From Bacteroidota bacterium (lineage in GTDB: Bacteria > Bacteroidota > Bacteroidia > Bacteroidales > VadinHA17), in the NCBI GenBank assembly GCA_030706785.1, contig JAUZNW010000019.1:1-33644 (forward strand): a DNA stretch of 33,644 nucleotides. Reading direction: 5' to 3'. The notes beneath the pieces are model-generated. The model was not told the origin of the DNA. It searched no databases and saw only the letters and a program-made list of their open reading frames with translations. Numbering within the stretch: the stretch's first letter is position 1; every line of letters starts with the position of its first letter. A program made the translations under genes and the position numbers. Of this stretch, positions 17,663-26,707 are shown one piece after another.

Positions 17663-18679
17663 CTATTTTTTTGAATCTGCTGTTATCATCTCTATTACCT
17701 TATCAGTGTATAAGGCCTGTTCAAAGGAATTAATCTCGGTACTCTTCTTACCGATTATGCAATTGACAAAATGGTCGATCTGAGCGCTGTATTCTTCACC
17801 CCTCAGGTAAAAATTAACCGGGATAGCGAGTTCTGTTAAATACTTTATCGTCCATCCCTTGGGCAGGTTTTCGGAATGACAATCATCATTGAGGTAAATC
17901 CTGATTTCAGTGGCATCACAGAATATTTTGCCTTTTTTCCCATATACTGTTAAAGAGGTTGTCATTTTGCGATAAGTGCTGTCACACCAGTTCACCGAGA
18001 GTATTCCTGAGAGGCCGTTGCCAAGGACCAGCATTGAATAGACCGCATCATCAACATCCCTGGAATATATGTTTTTAAGGACAGATCCTTTTACAAGGAC
18101 AGGTCTTCCGATGATTTCCTGGATCAGGTTGATCACATGTGATGCATAGTCCATGAGGCATCCGCCTCCTTCTCTCGGGTCGGAGCGCCATGAGCTTCCC
18201 TTTTCATTCGTTATCACCGAACCATAGGCTTCCCCAGTAAAATGAATAATATCTCCCAGTACACGATTATCCAGAAGCCGTTTCAATTCACGGAATGTTC
18301 CGACAAACCTGTTATGATAACTCACCTGGTTTATGAGTCCTTTCCTTTTTGCCAGTTCCACCAGTTCATTACCTTCTTCTGTGGTCAGGCAGAATGGTTT
18401 CTCGCAAAAAACATTGATACCTTGTTCCAGTGCGTGTTTTACCATTGGATAGTGAAGGCGTGTCGGAGTGGCAACTACAATAAAATCCAGCTTTTCCTGA
18501 GCTATCATCCTGGAGTAATCAGTATAAACATTAATCCTGCTGAATTTTCTGAACACATCCAGAACCAATGAGGATGTATCGCATACCGCTACCATATCCA
18601 CTGATGGGTGAGGCCCGACTATTGCGGCATGGGATAGTCCCATTTTACCCAATCCAATGATGCCTGCTTTAAGTTTCAT
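17663..18679 (-). CDS. Gfo/Idh/MocA family NAD(P)-dependent oxidoreductase
   Basis: 'MKLKAGIIGLGKMGLSHA' Rossmann start; 'CEKPFCLTTEEGNELVELA'; 'GGGCLMDYASHVINLI'. The track start 18853 adds 58 unrelated aa overlapping the upstream GT; ATG at 18679 fits better. Confidence 0.9.
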   Translation of the reverse strand: MKLKAGIIGLGKMGLSHAAIVGPHPSVDMVAVCDTSSLVLDVFRKFSRINVYTDYSRMIAQEKLDFIVVATPTRLHYPMVKHALEQGINVFCEKPFCLTTEEGNELVELAKRKGLINQVSYHNRFVGTFRELKRLLDNRVLGDIIHFTGEAYGSVITNEKGSSWRSDPREGGGCLMDYASHVINLIQEIIGRPVLVKGSVLKNIYSRDVDDAVYSMLVLGNGLSGILSVNWCDSTYRKMTTSLTVYGKKGKIFCDATEIRIYLNDDCHSENLPKGWTIKYLTELAIPVNFYLRGEEYSAQIDHFVNCIIGKKSTEINSFEQALYTDKVIEMITADSKK

Positions 18680-19784
18680 TACTAAATTTAAGTTTATTAT
18701 AGATATTATTTGTTTCTTCTGCAATTTTATCCCAGGAATATCTTTCGGTAAGGAAACCGATGTAATCCTTCCTGCCTTTCCCAGACAGTTTTGCCACAAT
18801 TTTATCCTTAAGGTCATCTTCATCACCAACCCTGAAATAATCATCCTTTTCAAGCTTTATCTGAAGGTTCGCAGGAATATCGCTAGCGAGAACTTCAATA
18901 TTATAGCTCATAGCTTCAAGCAAAGCAATAGGGTGTCCTTCAGAAAATGAAGGTATTACGAAAAGTCTCGCAAATGAGTAGACCTGCCTGAGATTATCCC
19001 CCTTAATGAATCCTGTCAGAACAATTCCCTTATCCCTGGCAAATGCCCTGAGCCTGTTCGAGTAATCGGTCGGGTAATCAGTATCACCAACAATGACCAG
19101 CTTGTATCCCTGAAGCTCAGCTTTCACAAAAGCTCTGATCAGGTAATCGAAGCCCTTTTCCTCCAGGAATCTTCCCACTCCTATTATATATTTATTTTTT
19201 TCAAGTCCCAATGATTCAATATAATCTGTATTTTCCGACCGCGGGTTCATGTTTACTCCGTTTGATATAATCTTCCACTTTGCAATTGAGTATTTTTTCG
19301 TCATCTCCGATTTGAGAACCTCAGAAATGAAAATTACATAGTCAGCATTTTTGAGGCATATCCTCTCGGAAAGCTCAAGATAATGTCTTGCGAAGGAGCC
19401 CCATTTCTTTTGTGTATAACTGATATTGTGATAAGTAAACACAATTTTTGCTCCTGAGAATTTAAGAAGCGGGATAAAAAATCCTGGACCGGTGTTATGG
19501 AAATGAACGATATCGTACTTCTGAAACAAAGCATGTACCGTAGCTAATAAGGAATGGAAGAAAGTTTCAAAATTCTTGCTCTTTGGAACATTTAAATCAA
19601 GGAACCTGATATTTGGATAGGTAATATCCCTGTTTTTTGCACTTATATAAGGCTTTCTCCTGTAAACCGTGATCAAGTTGTCATCCAGCCGGGCAAGTCT
19701 TGTGTACAACTCCATGCAATGGGTCTCAAGGCCTCCCTGAATTTCCGGAAAGCCCCTCGTACCAATAACACCTGTTTTTATCAT
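18669..19784 (-). CDS. GT4-family glycosyltransferase (GTRGFPEIQGGLETHC subtype)
   Basis: 'GVIGTRGFPEIQGGLETHCMEL', 'GVGRFLEEKGFDYLIRAF', 'VIPSFSEGHPIALLEAMSY'. Strong similarity by eye to ORF 24269-25381. Confidence 0.93.
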   Translation of the reverse strand: MIKTGVIGTRGFPEIQGGLETHCMELYTRLARLDDNLITVYRRKPYISAKNRDITYPNIRFLDLNVPKSKNFETFFHSLLATVHALFQKYDIVHFHNTGPGFFIPLLKFSGAKIVFTYHNISYTQKKWGSFARHYLELSERICLKNADYVIFISEVLKSEMTKKYSIAKWKIISNGVNMNPRSENTDYIESLGLEKNKYIIGVGRFLEEKGFDYLIRAFVKAELQGYKLVIVGDTDYPTDYSNRLRAFARDKGIVLTGFIKGDNLRQVYSFARLFVIPSFSEGHPIALLEAMSYNIEVLASDIPANLQIKLEKDDYFRVGDEDDLKDKIVAKLSGKGRKDYIGFLTERYSWDKIAEETNNIYNKLKFSNET

Positions 19785-19855
19785 AAAAGAATTTCCGGAC
19801 CGTCTAAAAAAGAACTTTAAACAGCCCCCTCAGGAAGCGCTATTAAGCTCTCTGT

Positions 19856-20938
19856 CTAATGATTATTGAATTTATGGAATAAGCTCAGATAGTTCTCTAC
19901 AAATTTTCCACCGGAAAAGCAGCTTTCAATAAGGTTCAGACTATTTTTTCCGAATTGTACTCTGGCATCTTCGGAAAGCGCAAGTGAATCGAGCCTTTCA
20001 ACAATGGAATTGACATCTTTCACAGGTACAAGGTAGCCATTGTACCCGTCCCTTATCAGGTAATTATTGTCGCCTACGTTCGTTGCAACAATCGGCAGAC
20101 CCGATGCCATTGCTTCCATGATTGAATTGGAAACACCCTCAAAAAGTGATGTACTTAGAAAAATATCACTCATCTTAAGGATCTCACCTACTTCCGGGGG
20201 ATTAATGAACACCTTGATCCTATCATCTATCTTAAGGCTTTTTGCGAGGGACCTGACTTTGCCCTCGAGAGGCCCGTACCCTACAATATAATATTTGATT
20301 TTTCTTTTCCTGTCCCTGTCGACAAGGTTCCTGAATGAATTAAGAGCAGTTTCGTAATCCTTCTGTTTAACAAACCTGCCGACTGTAATTATCTTTATCT
20401 CACCGTTGCAATTCTTCCTTATCTCCCCGGATTTGTCCCTGATTTCAATTGCATTCTGAATTACGCATATCTTATCGGGATTGAATCCGCGGCTGGCAAA
20501 TTTCTCCTTTGCCGAGAAGTTATTAAAGACTGTTGCGTCGTTAAGATGGTTATGGATGAATCTTTCAATGAGAAATTTATAATAGGGCAGCTTTTCATTC
20601 CTGATTCCGCCTATGCTTAACAAGTTCTTATTGAACAACCTGCTGAATCCGGAGACAAAATTTGCAAGGGTAAGGTATGAGACAACAAAGTTTATCTTTT
20701 CCTGACGGAGGATTTTCCCGAACATGTTCAGTTTTCCCAAAACCGTCCCTTTCAACGGGAAGTATTTATAGGTGCTAGCTTTAATGGTGTTGAGGTTGGC
20801 AGAATCAATTTTACTGCCGTGCCAGTTGATAAGATATACTTTGACATTCCTTTCAGTGAGTAATTTGGCGAGTATAAGCGCCTGTTTCTCAGCTCCACCT
20901 TTCAGGAATGTCTTACATATGAGTGCAACATGCATCAC
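19856..20938 (-). CDS. GT4-family glycosyltransferase
   Basis: 'FLKGGAEKQALILAKLL', 'ITVGRFVKQKDYETAL', 'FLSTSLFEGVSNSIMEAMASGLPIVATNVG'. Confidence 0.93.
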   Translation of the reverse strand: MMHVALICKTFLKGGAEKQALILAKLLTERNVKVYLINWHGSKIDSANLNTIKASTYKYFPLKGTVLGKLNMFGKILRQEKINFVVSYLTLANFVSGFSRLFNKNLLSIGGIRNEKLPYYKFLIERFIHNHLNDATVFNNFSAKEKFASRGFNPDKICVIQNAIEIRDKSGEIRKNCNGEIKIITVGRFVKQKDYETALNSFRNLVDRDRKRKIKYYIVGYGPLEGKVRSLAKSLKIDDRIKVFINPPEVGEILKMSDIFLSTSLFEGVSNSIMEAMASGLPIVATNVGDNNYLIRDGYNGYLVPVKDVNSIVERLDSLALSEDARVQFGKNSLNLIESCFSGGKFVENYLSLFHKFNNH

Positions 20939-21077
20939 AAAATCAAGGCTATTGGTGGTTTAATAACAACAATTTAAATCTAATAGTTTATCAGACAGTA
21001 AAGTACTACAATTTACGAAGTTTAAATGATTCCAGAACAGCAACATGCCGACAATCTTAAAGGATACAACTCATTTT

Positions 21078-22031
21078 TTAATTATTCTCCCTGAACCATT
21101 CAACAAATCTGGCTATGCCTGATTCAATATTTGTAGCAGGTTTATAGTTAAGCATTTTTCCTGCCTTTCTTATGTCTGCATAAGTCCTGAATACATCCCC
21201 TTCCTGAGCCGGAAGATAATGACGAACAGCTTTACGACAGGTTATTTTTTCAAGTAACCTGACAAGCTCACCTAAAGATACCGGCTCAGAATCACCAAGA
21301 TTAATCACTTCAAATCCTCTCACCCTGCTAATTGCTAATTTGATTCCATGAACAATATCGTCGATATAGGTATAATCCCTTGAAGATGTCCCATCGCCGT
21401 AGAGGGTCAGGGGTTCCTCTTTCATGATAGCTCTGGTAAATTTATAGATTGCCAGGTCAGGCCTTTGCCGGGGTCCATAAACGGTGAAGAAGCGAAGGCA
21501 GAATATGTCCATTTCGTAAAGGTGGTGAAAGGTATGGCAAAGTAATTCTCCTGCTTTTTTTGTCGCTGCGTAAGGTGAAATAGGGTAATCGACATTATCC
21601 TTTTCCGAAAAAGGAACCTTCTCATTATTTCCGTACACAGATGATGAAGAAGCAAATATCATTTTCTTAATGCTGTTCTTCTTCATCACTTCAAGAATGG
21701 TCAGGGTTCCCGCAACGTTTACGTCATAATACGTTGCTGGATCCTTTATTGAAGGTCTGACACCTGCTTTTGCTGCGAGGTGAACTATTACATCCGGCCT
21801 GAATTCAAGTATACATCTTTCAATAAAATGGCTGTCCCTGATATCCCCCTCCTGAAAACTGAAGCCAGGCTGCTTTGAAACATCCGCAATATTCTTCTCC
21901 TTGACTGACCTTTCATAAAACGGATCGAAATTGTCTATCCCGAATACAATGCAATTATTTCTGATAAGATTGTCAGCCAGGCTGGAACCTATAAAACCTG
22001 CAACTCCCGTTATGAGTATTCTTTTATTCAA
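21078..22031 (-). CDS. NAD-dependent sugar epimerase, UDP-glucuronate 4-epimerase-like SDR
   Basis: 'ILITGVAGFIGSSLADNLI', 'GIDNFDPFYERSVKEKNI', 'HLAAKAGVRPSIKDPATYYDVNVAGT', 'SVYGNNEKVPFSEKDNVDYPISPYAATKKAGE'. Confidence 0.9.
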   Translation of the reverse strand: MNKRILITGVAGFIGSSLADNLIRNNCIVFGIDNFDPFYERSVKEKNIADVSKQPGFSFQEGDIRDSHFIERCILEFRPDVIVHLAAKAGVRPSIKDPATYYDVNVAGTLTILEVMKKNSIKKMIFASSSSVYGNNEKVPFSEKDNVDYPISPYAATKKAGELLCHTFHHLYEMDIFCLRFFTVYGPRQRPDLAIYKFTRAIMKEEPLTLYGDGTSSRDYTYIDDIVHGIKLAISRVRGFEVINLGDSEPVSLGELVRLLEKITCRKAVRHYLPAQEGDVFRTYADIRKAGKMLNYKPATNIESGIARFVEWFRENN

Positions 22032-22050
22032 AAGATTATTAAGTCATCAA

Positions 22051-22593
22051 TTAATCAACAATATCATTCACCCAGTCCCCAACAGGGTTTTCCTTAATAA
22101 TATACCTTGCCGGGAATCCTGAAACCATTGCATTATCAGGCACATCAAAATTCACTACTGAATTCGGGGCAATAAATACGTTATTCCCGATCTTTATCTT
22201 ACCTACTACCACTGCTCCCGGACCTATCCAAACATTATCGCCGATTATTGGTCTGCCAATCTGGCCATTTCTATATGCTCTTCCAATGGTAACATTGTGT
22301 GAAACACAGCAATTTTTTCCTATTGTTACAGGTCCGATAAAAACCGTTCCTCTGTGATACAGATAAAATCCCTCTCCGATATGGGCCTCAGGACTAATCT
22401 GATACTCCTTATAAGCAAACAGCCTTCGTAATATTCTGAACCATATGCCTTTAAGAGTGAACTTTTTATGCTTGACTATCATCCTCAGCAAAAATGTGTA
22501 TCGAAAGCCGGGGAAAAACCATCCCTGAATAAATCCTTTTATTCCTGACAATTTCCCGTATCTGTATAAATCTCCCTTGACTACTTCGTCCAT
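22051..22593 (-). CDS. Serine-acetyltransferase-like hexapeptide acyltransferase
   Basis: 'YHRGTVFIGPVTIGKNCCVSHNVTIGRAYRNGQIGRPIIGDNVWIGPGAVVVGKIKIGNNVFIAPNSVVNFDVPDNAMVSGFPARYI'. TAATG overlap with the upstream gene. Confidence 0.9.
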   Translation of the reverse strand: MDEVVKGDLYRYGKLSGIKGFIQGWFFPGFRYTFLLRMIVKHKKFTLKGIWFRILRRLFAYKEYQISPEAHIGEGFYLYHRGTVFIGPVTIGKNCCVSHNVTIGRAYRNGQIGRPIIGDNVWIGPGAVVVGKIKIGNNVFIAPNSVVNFDVPDNAMVSGFPARYIIKENPVGDWVNDIVD

Positions 22594-24272
22594 TATCTCA
22601 AAAAATCCAATAAATTCCGCCTGTGGTAGGTGTATGCATCTATGATCATAAAATCATGATCGCTGTTGAATGTATGCATACCTTTAAATTTTTTATCCCA
22701 GACTGGCTTATTTTTATAAATTTCTTTTTCCTCATAACCTGTTTCCGAAAGCTCAATAATTTCGTTCAGATTCAATGAGTTGCCGTACCTCACTGAACAA
22801 TCCTGTGACGGACGGTAAATCCTGCCGCTGCTTATGAACAAATTGCCTGCAGGCCTTGCCTTTCTTGCATCTGCAACAACTGGATTCATAGGGTGGCTTT
22901 CCCAATGGTCAGAAAAAGGAGAATCGGAATAAAAGAGAAAGAGTTCTGTTTCACATCCGGAAATGCCTTCAGTTTCATCGATCACAGTGAAGAGCCACCA
23001 TTTATTATTATGGAAAAACAATGTCGTATCAACTGCCTTCAGATCTTTCATTATTGTTTTCATAAACACCCACCGGTCAGGGAAATATGTGCAACGATAC
23101 AGATCTATGGTCCTGTTCTCACTTGATTCTGGGATCATGAAATAGGTTTCATCATACTTAAATATAAATGGATAGGACAAATGATAAGGTTTGTCAAGAA
23201 TGATCTGCCTGTCAAGGAGGTTCGCTGATGAATCAAGTGTGAGAACTGAAAGATGAGCCCTGTTCTTCCTGTAGATAAATTCCTCAACAAAAATATAATG
23301 GTTGCCGTCTTTAGAAATAACAAAAGGATCTGCCCAGAATTTACCTTTCGTCGGGTGAATCGTTTTGAATCCAGTGAAATTATCCTGGAATGATTCCACC
23401 TGATCGCGCTTACCTGAACCGAAACAGAGTACCCAGCTGAATGCGTCTGTGTAAAATATCTTTTTGATCATCTTCCGGATAGTAATTGATGCATTCCGGA
23501 AAATATTTTCTGTTGCTTCAGCAGTCTCAGGCAACCGGTACTGGAGGCCGATGATTTCATTTTCCTGCTTATTCTTGTCAATAAGCGCATTAAGGTAGTT
23601 TTTACCTCCCCTCTGCAATCCGGCCAGAACCCTGAAAATAAAGAGGGATGACCGCCAGAATATTTTATTCCTTGTAATCTTGATCGAATATGAACAGGTT
23701 GATTCATAGGACGATTCTATCACCTTATCACCCCCTTCCCAAGCATTTTGGATAGCAAGACTTGCTTGTGTTACCGGTTCAACCGTCACCACTTCACGAT
23801 ATCCTGCCGTCAGTCCTGCAGTTCCGTTTTTCCCAGACATTGGAAAGTACCAGACTCCATAGGAGGGGAATTCAAGAATTTCCCCCTTTAAGGTACCAGA
23901 TCCAAAACTAAGGATGACATCCAGTTCATATTTCCTGATCTCCGAAAGTGTTATTTCATCAAACAGCCATTCACCTCCTTCCGATTTTTTAACGGAAATA
24001 CCTGGGACTGTATCAACGAGTTTCCGGATGTCTTTTTCTTTTGAATAGCTATCTTTCCCTCCAAAAATAATATTGTCTAACTTTTCATGGAAGCGTATTA
24101 CAGGATTTATTCGATGAAGAGCCTTTGGTTGGAGTGAACTGTCCGGAGATTCGACAATCAAAAGCTTAATTTCGGCATGATCACTGTTCCTCAACCCTGC
24201 AATAACGGAGTATTGCCAGGCCTGAATCAGGAATCCATCAAGTAAAACTCCTATTTTAAGCTTTCCGGTCAT
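22593..24272 (-). CDS. Two-domain protein: formyltransferase-like N-terminus + GINT1/GH43-like beta-propeller C-terminus
   Basis: N-term 'DVILSFGSGTLKGEILEFPSYGVWYFPMSG'; C-term 'GKFWADPFVISKDGNHYIFVEEFIYRKNRAHLSVLTL', 'YHLSYPFIFKYDETYFMIPESSENRTIDLYRC'. Confidence 0.7.
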   Translation of the reverse strand: MTGKLKIGVLLDGFLIQAWQYSVIAGLRNSDHAEIKLLIVESPDSSLQPKALHRINPVIRFHEKLDNIIFGGKDSYSKEKDIRKLVDTVPGISVKKSEGGEWLFDEITLSEIRKYELDVILSFGSGTLKGEILEFPSYGVWYFPMSGKNGTAGLTAGYREVVTVEPVTQASLAIQNAWEGGDKVIESSYESTCSYSIKITRNKIFWRSSLFIFRVLAGLQRGGKNYLNALIDKNKQENEIIGLQYRLPETAEATENIFRNASITIRKMIKKIFYTDAFSWVLCFGSGKRDQVESFQDNFTGFKTIHPTKGKFWADPFVISKDGNHYIFVEEFIYRKNRAHLSVLTLDSSANLLDRQIILDKPYHLSYPFIFKYDETYFMIPESSENRTIDLYRCTYFPDRWVFMKTIMKDLKAVDTTLFFHNNKWWLFTVIDETEGISGCETELFLFYSDSPFSDHWESHPMNPVVADARKARPAGNLFISSGRIYRPSQDCSVRYGNSLNLNEIIELSETGYEEKEIYKNKPVWDKKFKGMHTFNSDHDFMIIDAYTYHRRNLLDFLR

Positions 24273-25381
24273 CTCTTATCCCTGCCCAGTTTTTTGTGCA
24301 GCTTTTCATAAACTGCAGCAGTCTGTACGGCAATCTTGTCCCAGTCATAAGCCGACATATCGTAATTGATCTCTTCAAATTTCTGATTGAGGCTTCCTTT
24401 TAAGCCGGTAATAAGGGAATCCGTGCTGCCGGACATAAAATACCTGTGGTCCGGAAGCATTATTTGCTTATTGGCAGGGATGTCACTGACCAGGACCGGG
24501 AGTTTATAGCTCATTGCTTCAAGCAGCGAGATTGGTAATCCTTCATGGAATGAGGGCAGTACAAACAAACGCGCATGGGTGAAAAGCTGATGAAGCTCCC
24601 TGCCTTTTATAAAACCCGGTAATATTACATTATGCTGGCCTGCCAGCTTTTTCAGCTGCTTTGTATAGGGGATCTCATGATCGGCATCTCCTGCTATAAC
24701 AAGCTTGTATTCATTTTGCTTTAATTCACTGAACGCATTTATAAGCAGGTCAAATCCTTTTTCTTCAACAAAGCGGCCAAGGGTAAATATGTACTTACGC
24801 GAATCGATCCCAAGGGATTTAATATAGTCTGTTTCCTCCGACAAGACAGGTTGGGATACGCCATTGAATATCAGATTCGTATCAATCCTGTGATATTTCG
24901 TCTCAAGCAGCTCTTTTATCACTTCGGAGATGACTATCACCTCATTGGCAGATGCGGTCCCCCACCTTTCCCCAAGCCTGAGGACAAATCTGGCAAACGG
25001 GCCCCATTTTGCCCGGTTGTAATCAGGCCCGTGGTGGGTAAATACCACTTTGAGTCCAAGCAGACGTGCAAGCGGGATAAAGATTCCCGGACCGATAGCA
25101 TGTACATGCAATATGTCAGTGCCTTCCTTTCGTGCCCATAAAACAGCCAGGAAAGTATGAAGAAGTGTTTCAATGGTTATTTTACGCACTGTAAACAGAT
25201 TACTCAGCTGAACTCCTTTATATTCAGTAAGCTTATCATCAGGAGGCACATAGCAGGATCGCCGAACAAGATGGACCTGATAGTTCAGCTTTACCAGTCG
25301 GGGGTATAACTCCTCACAATGAGTTTCGACGCCTCCCTGGAAGTTCGGAATGCCCCGGGTTCCAATAACAGTAATTCTCAT
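24269..25381 (-). CDS. GT4-family glycosyltransferase (GTRGIPNFQGGVETHC subtype)
   Basis: 'VIGTRGIPNFQGGVETHCEELYPRL', 'TLGRFVEEKGFDLLINAF', 'VLPSFHEGLPISLLEAMSYKLPVLVSD'. ATGA overlap with 22593-24272. Confidence 0.93.
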   Translation of the reverse strand: MRITVIGTRGIPNFQGGVETHCEELYPRLVKLNYQVHLVRRSCYVPPDDKLTEYKGVQLSNLFTVRKITIETLLHTFLAVLWARKEGTDILHVHAIGPGIFIPLARLLGLKVVFTHHGPDYNRAKWGPFARFVLRLGERWGTASANEVIVISEVIKELLETKYHRIDTNLIFNGVSQPVLSEETDYIKSLGIDSRKYIFTLGRFVEEKGFDLLINAFSELKQNEYKLVIAGDADHEIPYTKQLKKLAGQHNVILPGFIKGRELHQLFTHARLFVLPSFHEGLPISLLEAMSYKLPVLVSDIPANKQIMLPDHRYFMSGSTDSLITGLKGSLNQKFEEINYDMSAYDWDKIAVQTAAVYEKLHKKLGRDKR

Positions 25382-25416
25382 TTTGGAATACCTTCAGTGA
25401 ATATTTTTGGATTTCT

Positions 25417-26556
25417 TTATTCTTCGATCAATGGCAGGTTTGGATCAGGTCTTGCACCTCTTGTATCAGTATAAGGTGTCATCCGGGAATAATTAAGGTC
25501 ACCCTGCAGAGGATCCTGTCCGACATTATAATATGGTATTTTATCAAAGTAGATTTTCTTCCCAAGGAGAGTCCTGAACTTGTTCTCTGCTATCCATTGA
25601 GCAGGATGTCTGATATATTTTTTCATTACCGGTGCTGCTGTACCAACCATCCAGCAGTTTTTCGGGCATATTTTTACCATTTCACGCACACGGGTGGCCT
25701 GCTCACTGTACCACAGGTCCCGAAATGTGGCAAAATCATGAATATTTCCCATGCTCTCCTTCCATATGCCATCTTCAAGTCCATTGCATGGATAGACATC
25801 TCCGTACGGCTCAATGAAGAAGTTTGCGGTACCTGCCTCACATGGAAGCATTCTTTTTCCTCCTTTTATGTAATTAATAAGTCCAAGGTTAAAGAAAGCG
25901 CGCGCCCAGCTTTTAGGATTCTTCTCGTTGAGCAGGTCCATAATCAGCGTATTAAAATGACCAGTTACAGTCTCCTTGTTGGTGATCTGGTTATCGTACT
26001 TATGAAAATAGAAAGAATTATGGAAGGCAGCGGTGGCAAATTCCAGCTTCATCTCCCTTGCAAGCCTGTAGAGCCATAACATGTCTTCGGAATTATGATT
26101 GGAAACAGTAATGCCAAAACCGATATCCTTTAATCCCATCGACCTTAGTTTCAGCAGAACCTTAAGGCCGTTATCAAATCCTCCCTGCCGGCCCCGAAGA
26201 TCATCATTACGTTGTGACAAGCCCTCGATACTCACGCGGATCCCGATCTGCGGAAATTTTTGTGCAAGCTTTATTATCCGGTCATAATGCCAGCCAGAGG
26301 TTGAAATTACAACCCTTGGTGCTTTTGTGAAAAGGACTGAGATCAATTCCTCAAGATCATGCCTCTGAAAGGGCTCTCCGCCAGTCACATTGGCAAATTT
26401 CAATGCGGGTAGTATTTCGAGATCCTTTGCCTTTATTTCCCTGCTTCCGTCTGTGGGATATTTCCAGATATTGCACATTTTACATCGCATCTGGCATCTG
26501 TAGGTTGTAATTATTGATATGTCGGTCGGTAACGGAACTTTCTGATCGTTTCTCAT
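25417..26556 (-). CDS. Radical SAM protein with SPASM-like C-terminal cysteines
   Basis: 'TTYRCQMRCKMCNIW' (CxxxCxxC), 'NVTGGEPFQR'; later Cys at 'MLPCEAG', 'VYPCNG', 'KICPKNCW'. Confidence 0.9.
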   Translation of the reverse strand: MRNDQKVPLPTDISIITTYRCQMRCKMCNIWKYPTDGSREIKAKDLEILPALKFANVTGGEPFQRHDLEELISVLFTKAPRVVISTSGWHYDRIIKLAQKFPQIGIRVSIEGLSQRNDDLRGRQGGFDNGLKVLLKLRSMGLKDIGFGITVSNHNSEDMLWLYRLAREMKLEFATAAFHNSFYFHKYDNQITNKETVTGHFNTLIMDLLNEKNPKSWARAFFNLGLINYIKGGKRMLPCEAGTANFFIEPYGDVYPCNGLEDGIWKESMGNIHDFATFRDLWYSEQATRVREMVKICPKNCWMVGTAAPVMKKYIRHPAQWIAENKFRTLLGKKIYFDKIPYYNVGQDPLQGDLNYSRMTPYTDTRGARPDPNLPLIEE

Positions 26557-26600
26557 TACGTTATTAAAAGAAATTAATAATAGATTTGATGATCAGGCAA

Positions 26601-26618
26601 AATGTTCAATGGAACATT
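26601..26618 (-). terminator. Short hairpin, possible weak terminator between the GT and radical SAM genes
   Basis: AATGTTC (26601-26607) aatg GAACATT (26612-26618); only a short T run follows on the minus strand. Confidence 0.3.
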
Positions 26619-26639
26619 CACAATCCGGATTAAAGAGAA

Positions 26640-26707
26640 TTGATTGTGACTAATTCGGATGCTATGAAACAGCTACTGAATTTATTATTCGCTAGTTGAT
26701 TGTGACT
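26640..26707. repeat. 12-bp direct repeat TTGATTGTGACT (26640-26651 and 26696-26707)
   Basis: Two exact copies; one lies in the 3' end of the GT gene 26685-27977, the other just beyond its stop. Confidence 0.6.

Noticed and set aside
18680-18853. N-terminal 58-aa extension of the Gfo/Idh ORF
   Set aside because: The Rossmann motif starts at MKLKAGIIGLG (18679) and the extension overlaps the upstream GT coding region; not a real fusion.
25597-26079. 160-aa plus-strand ORF
   Set aside because: Lies antisense within the radical SAM gene; composition looks like a shadow frame.
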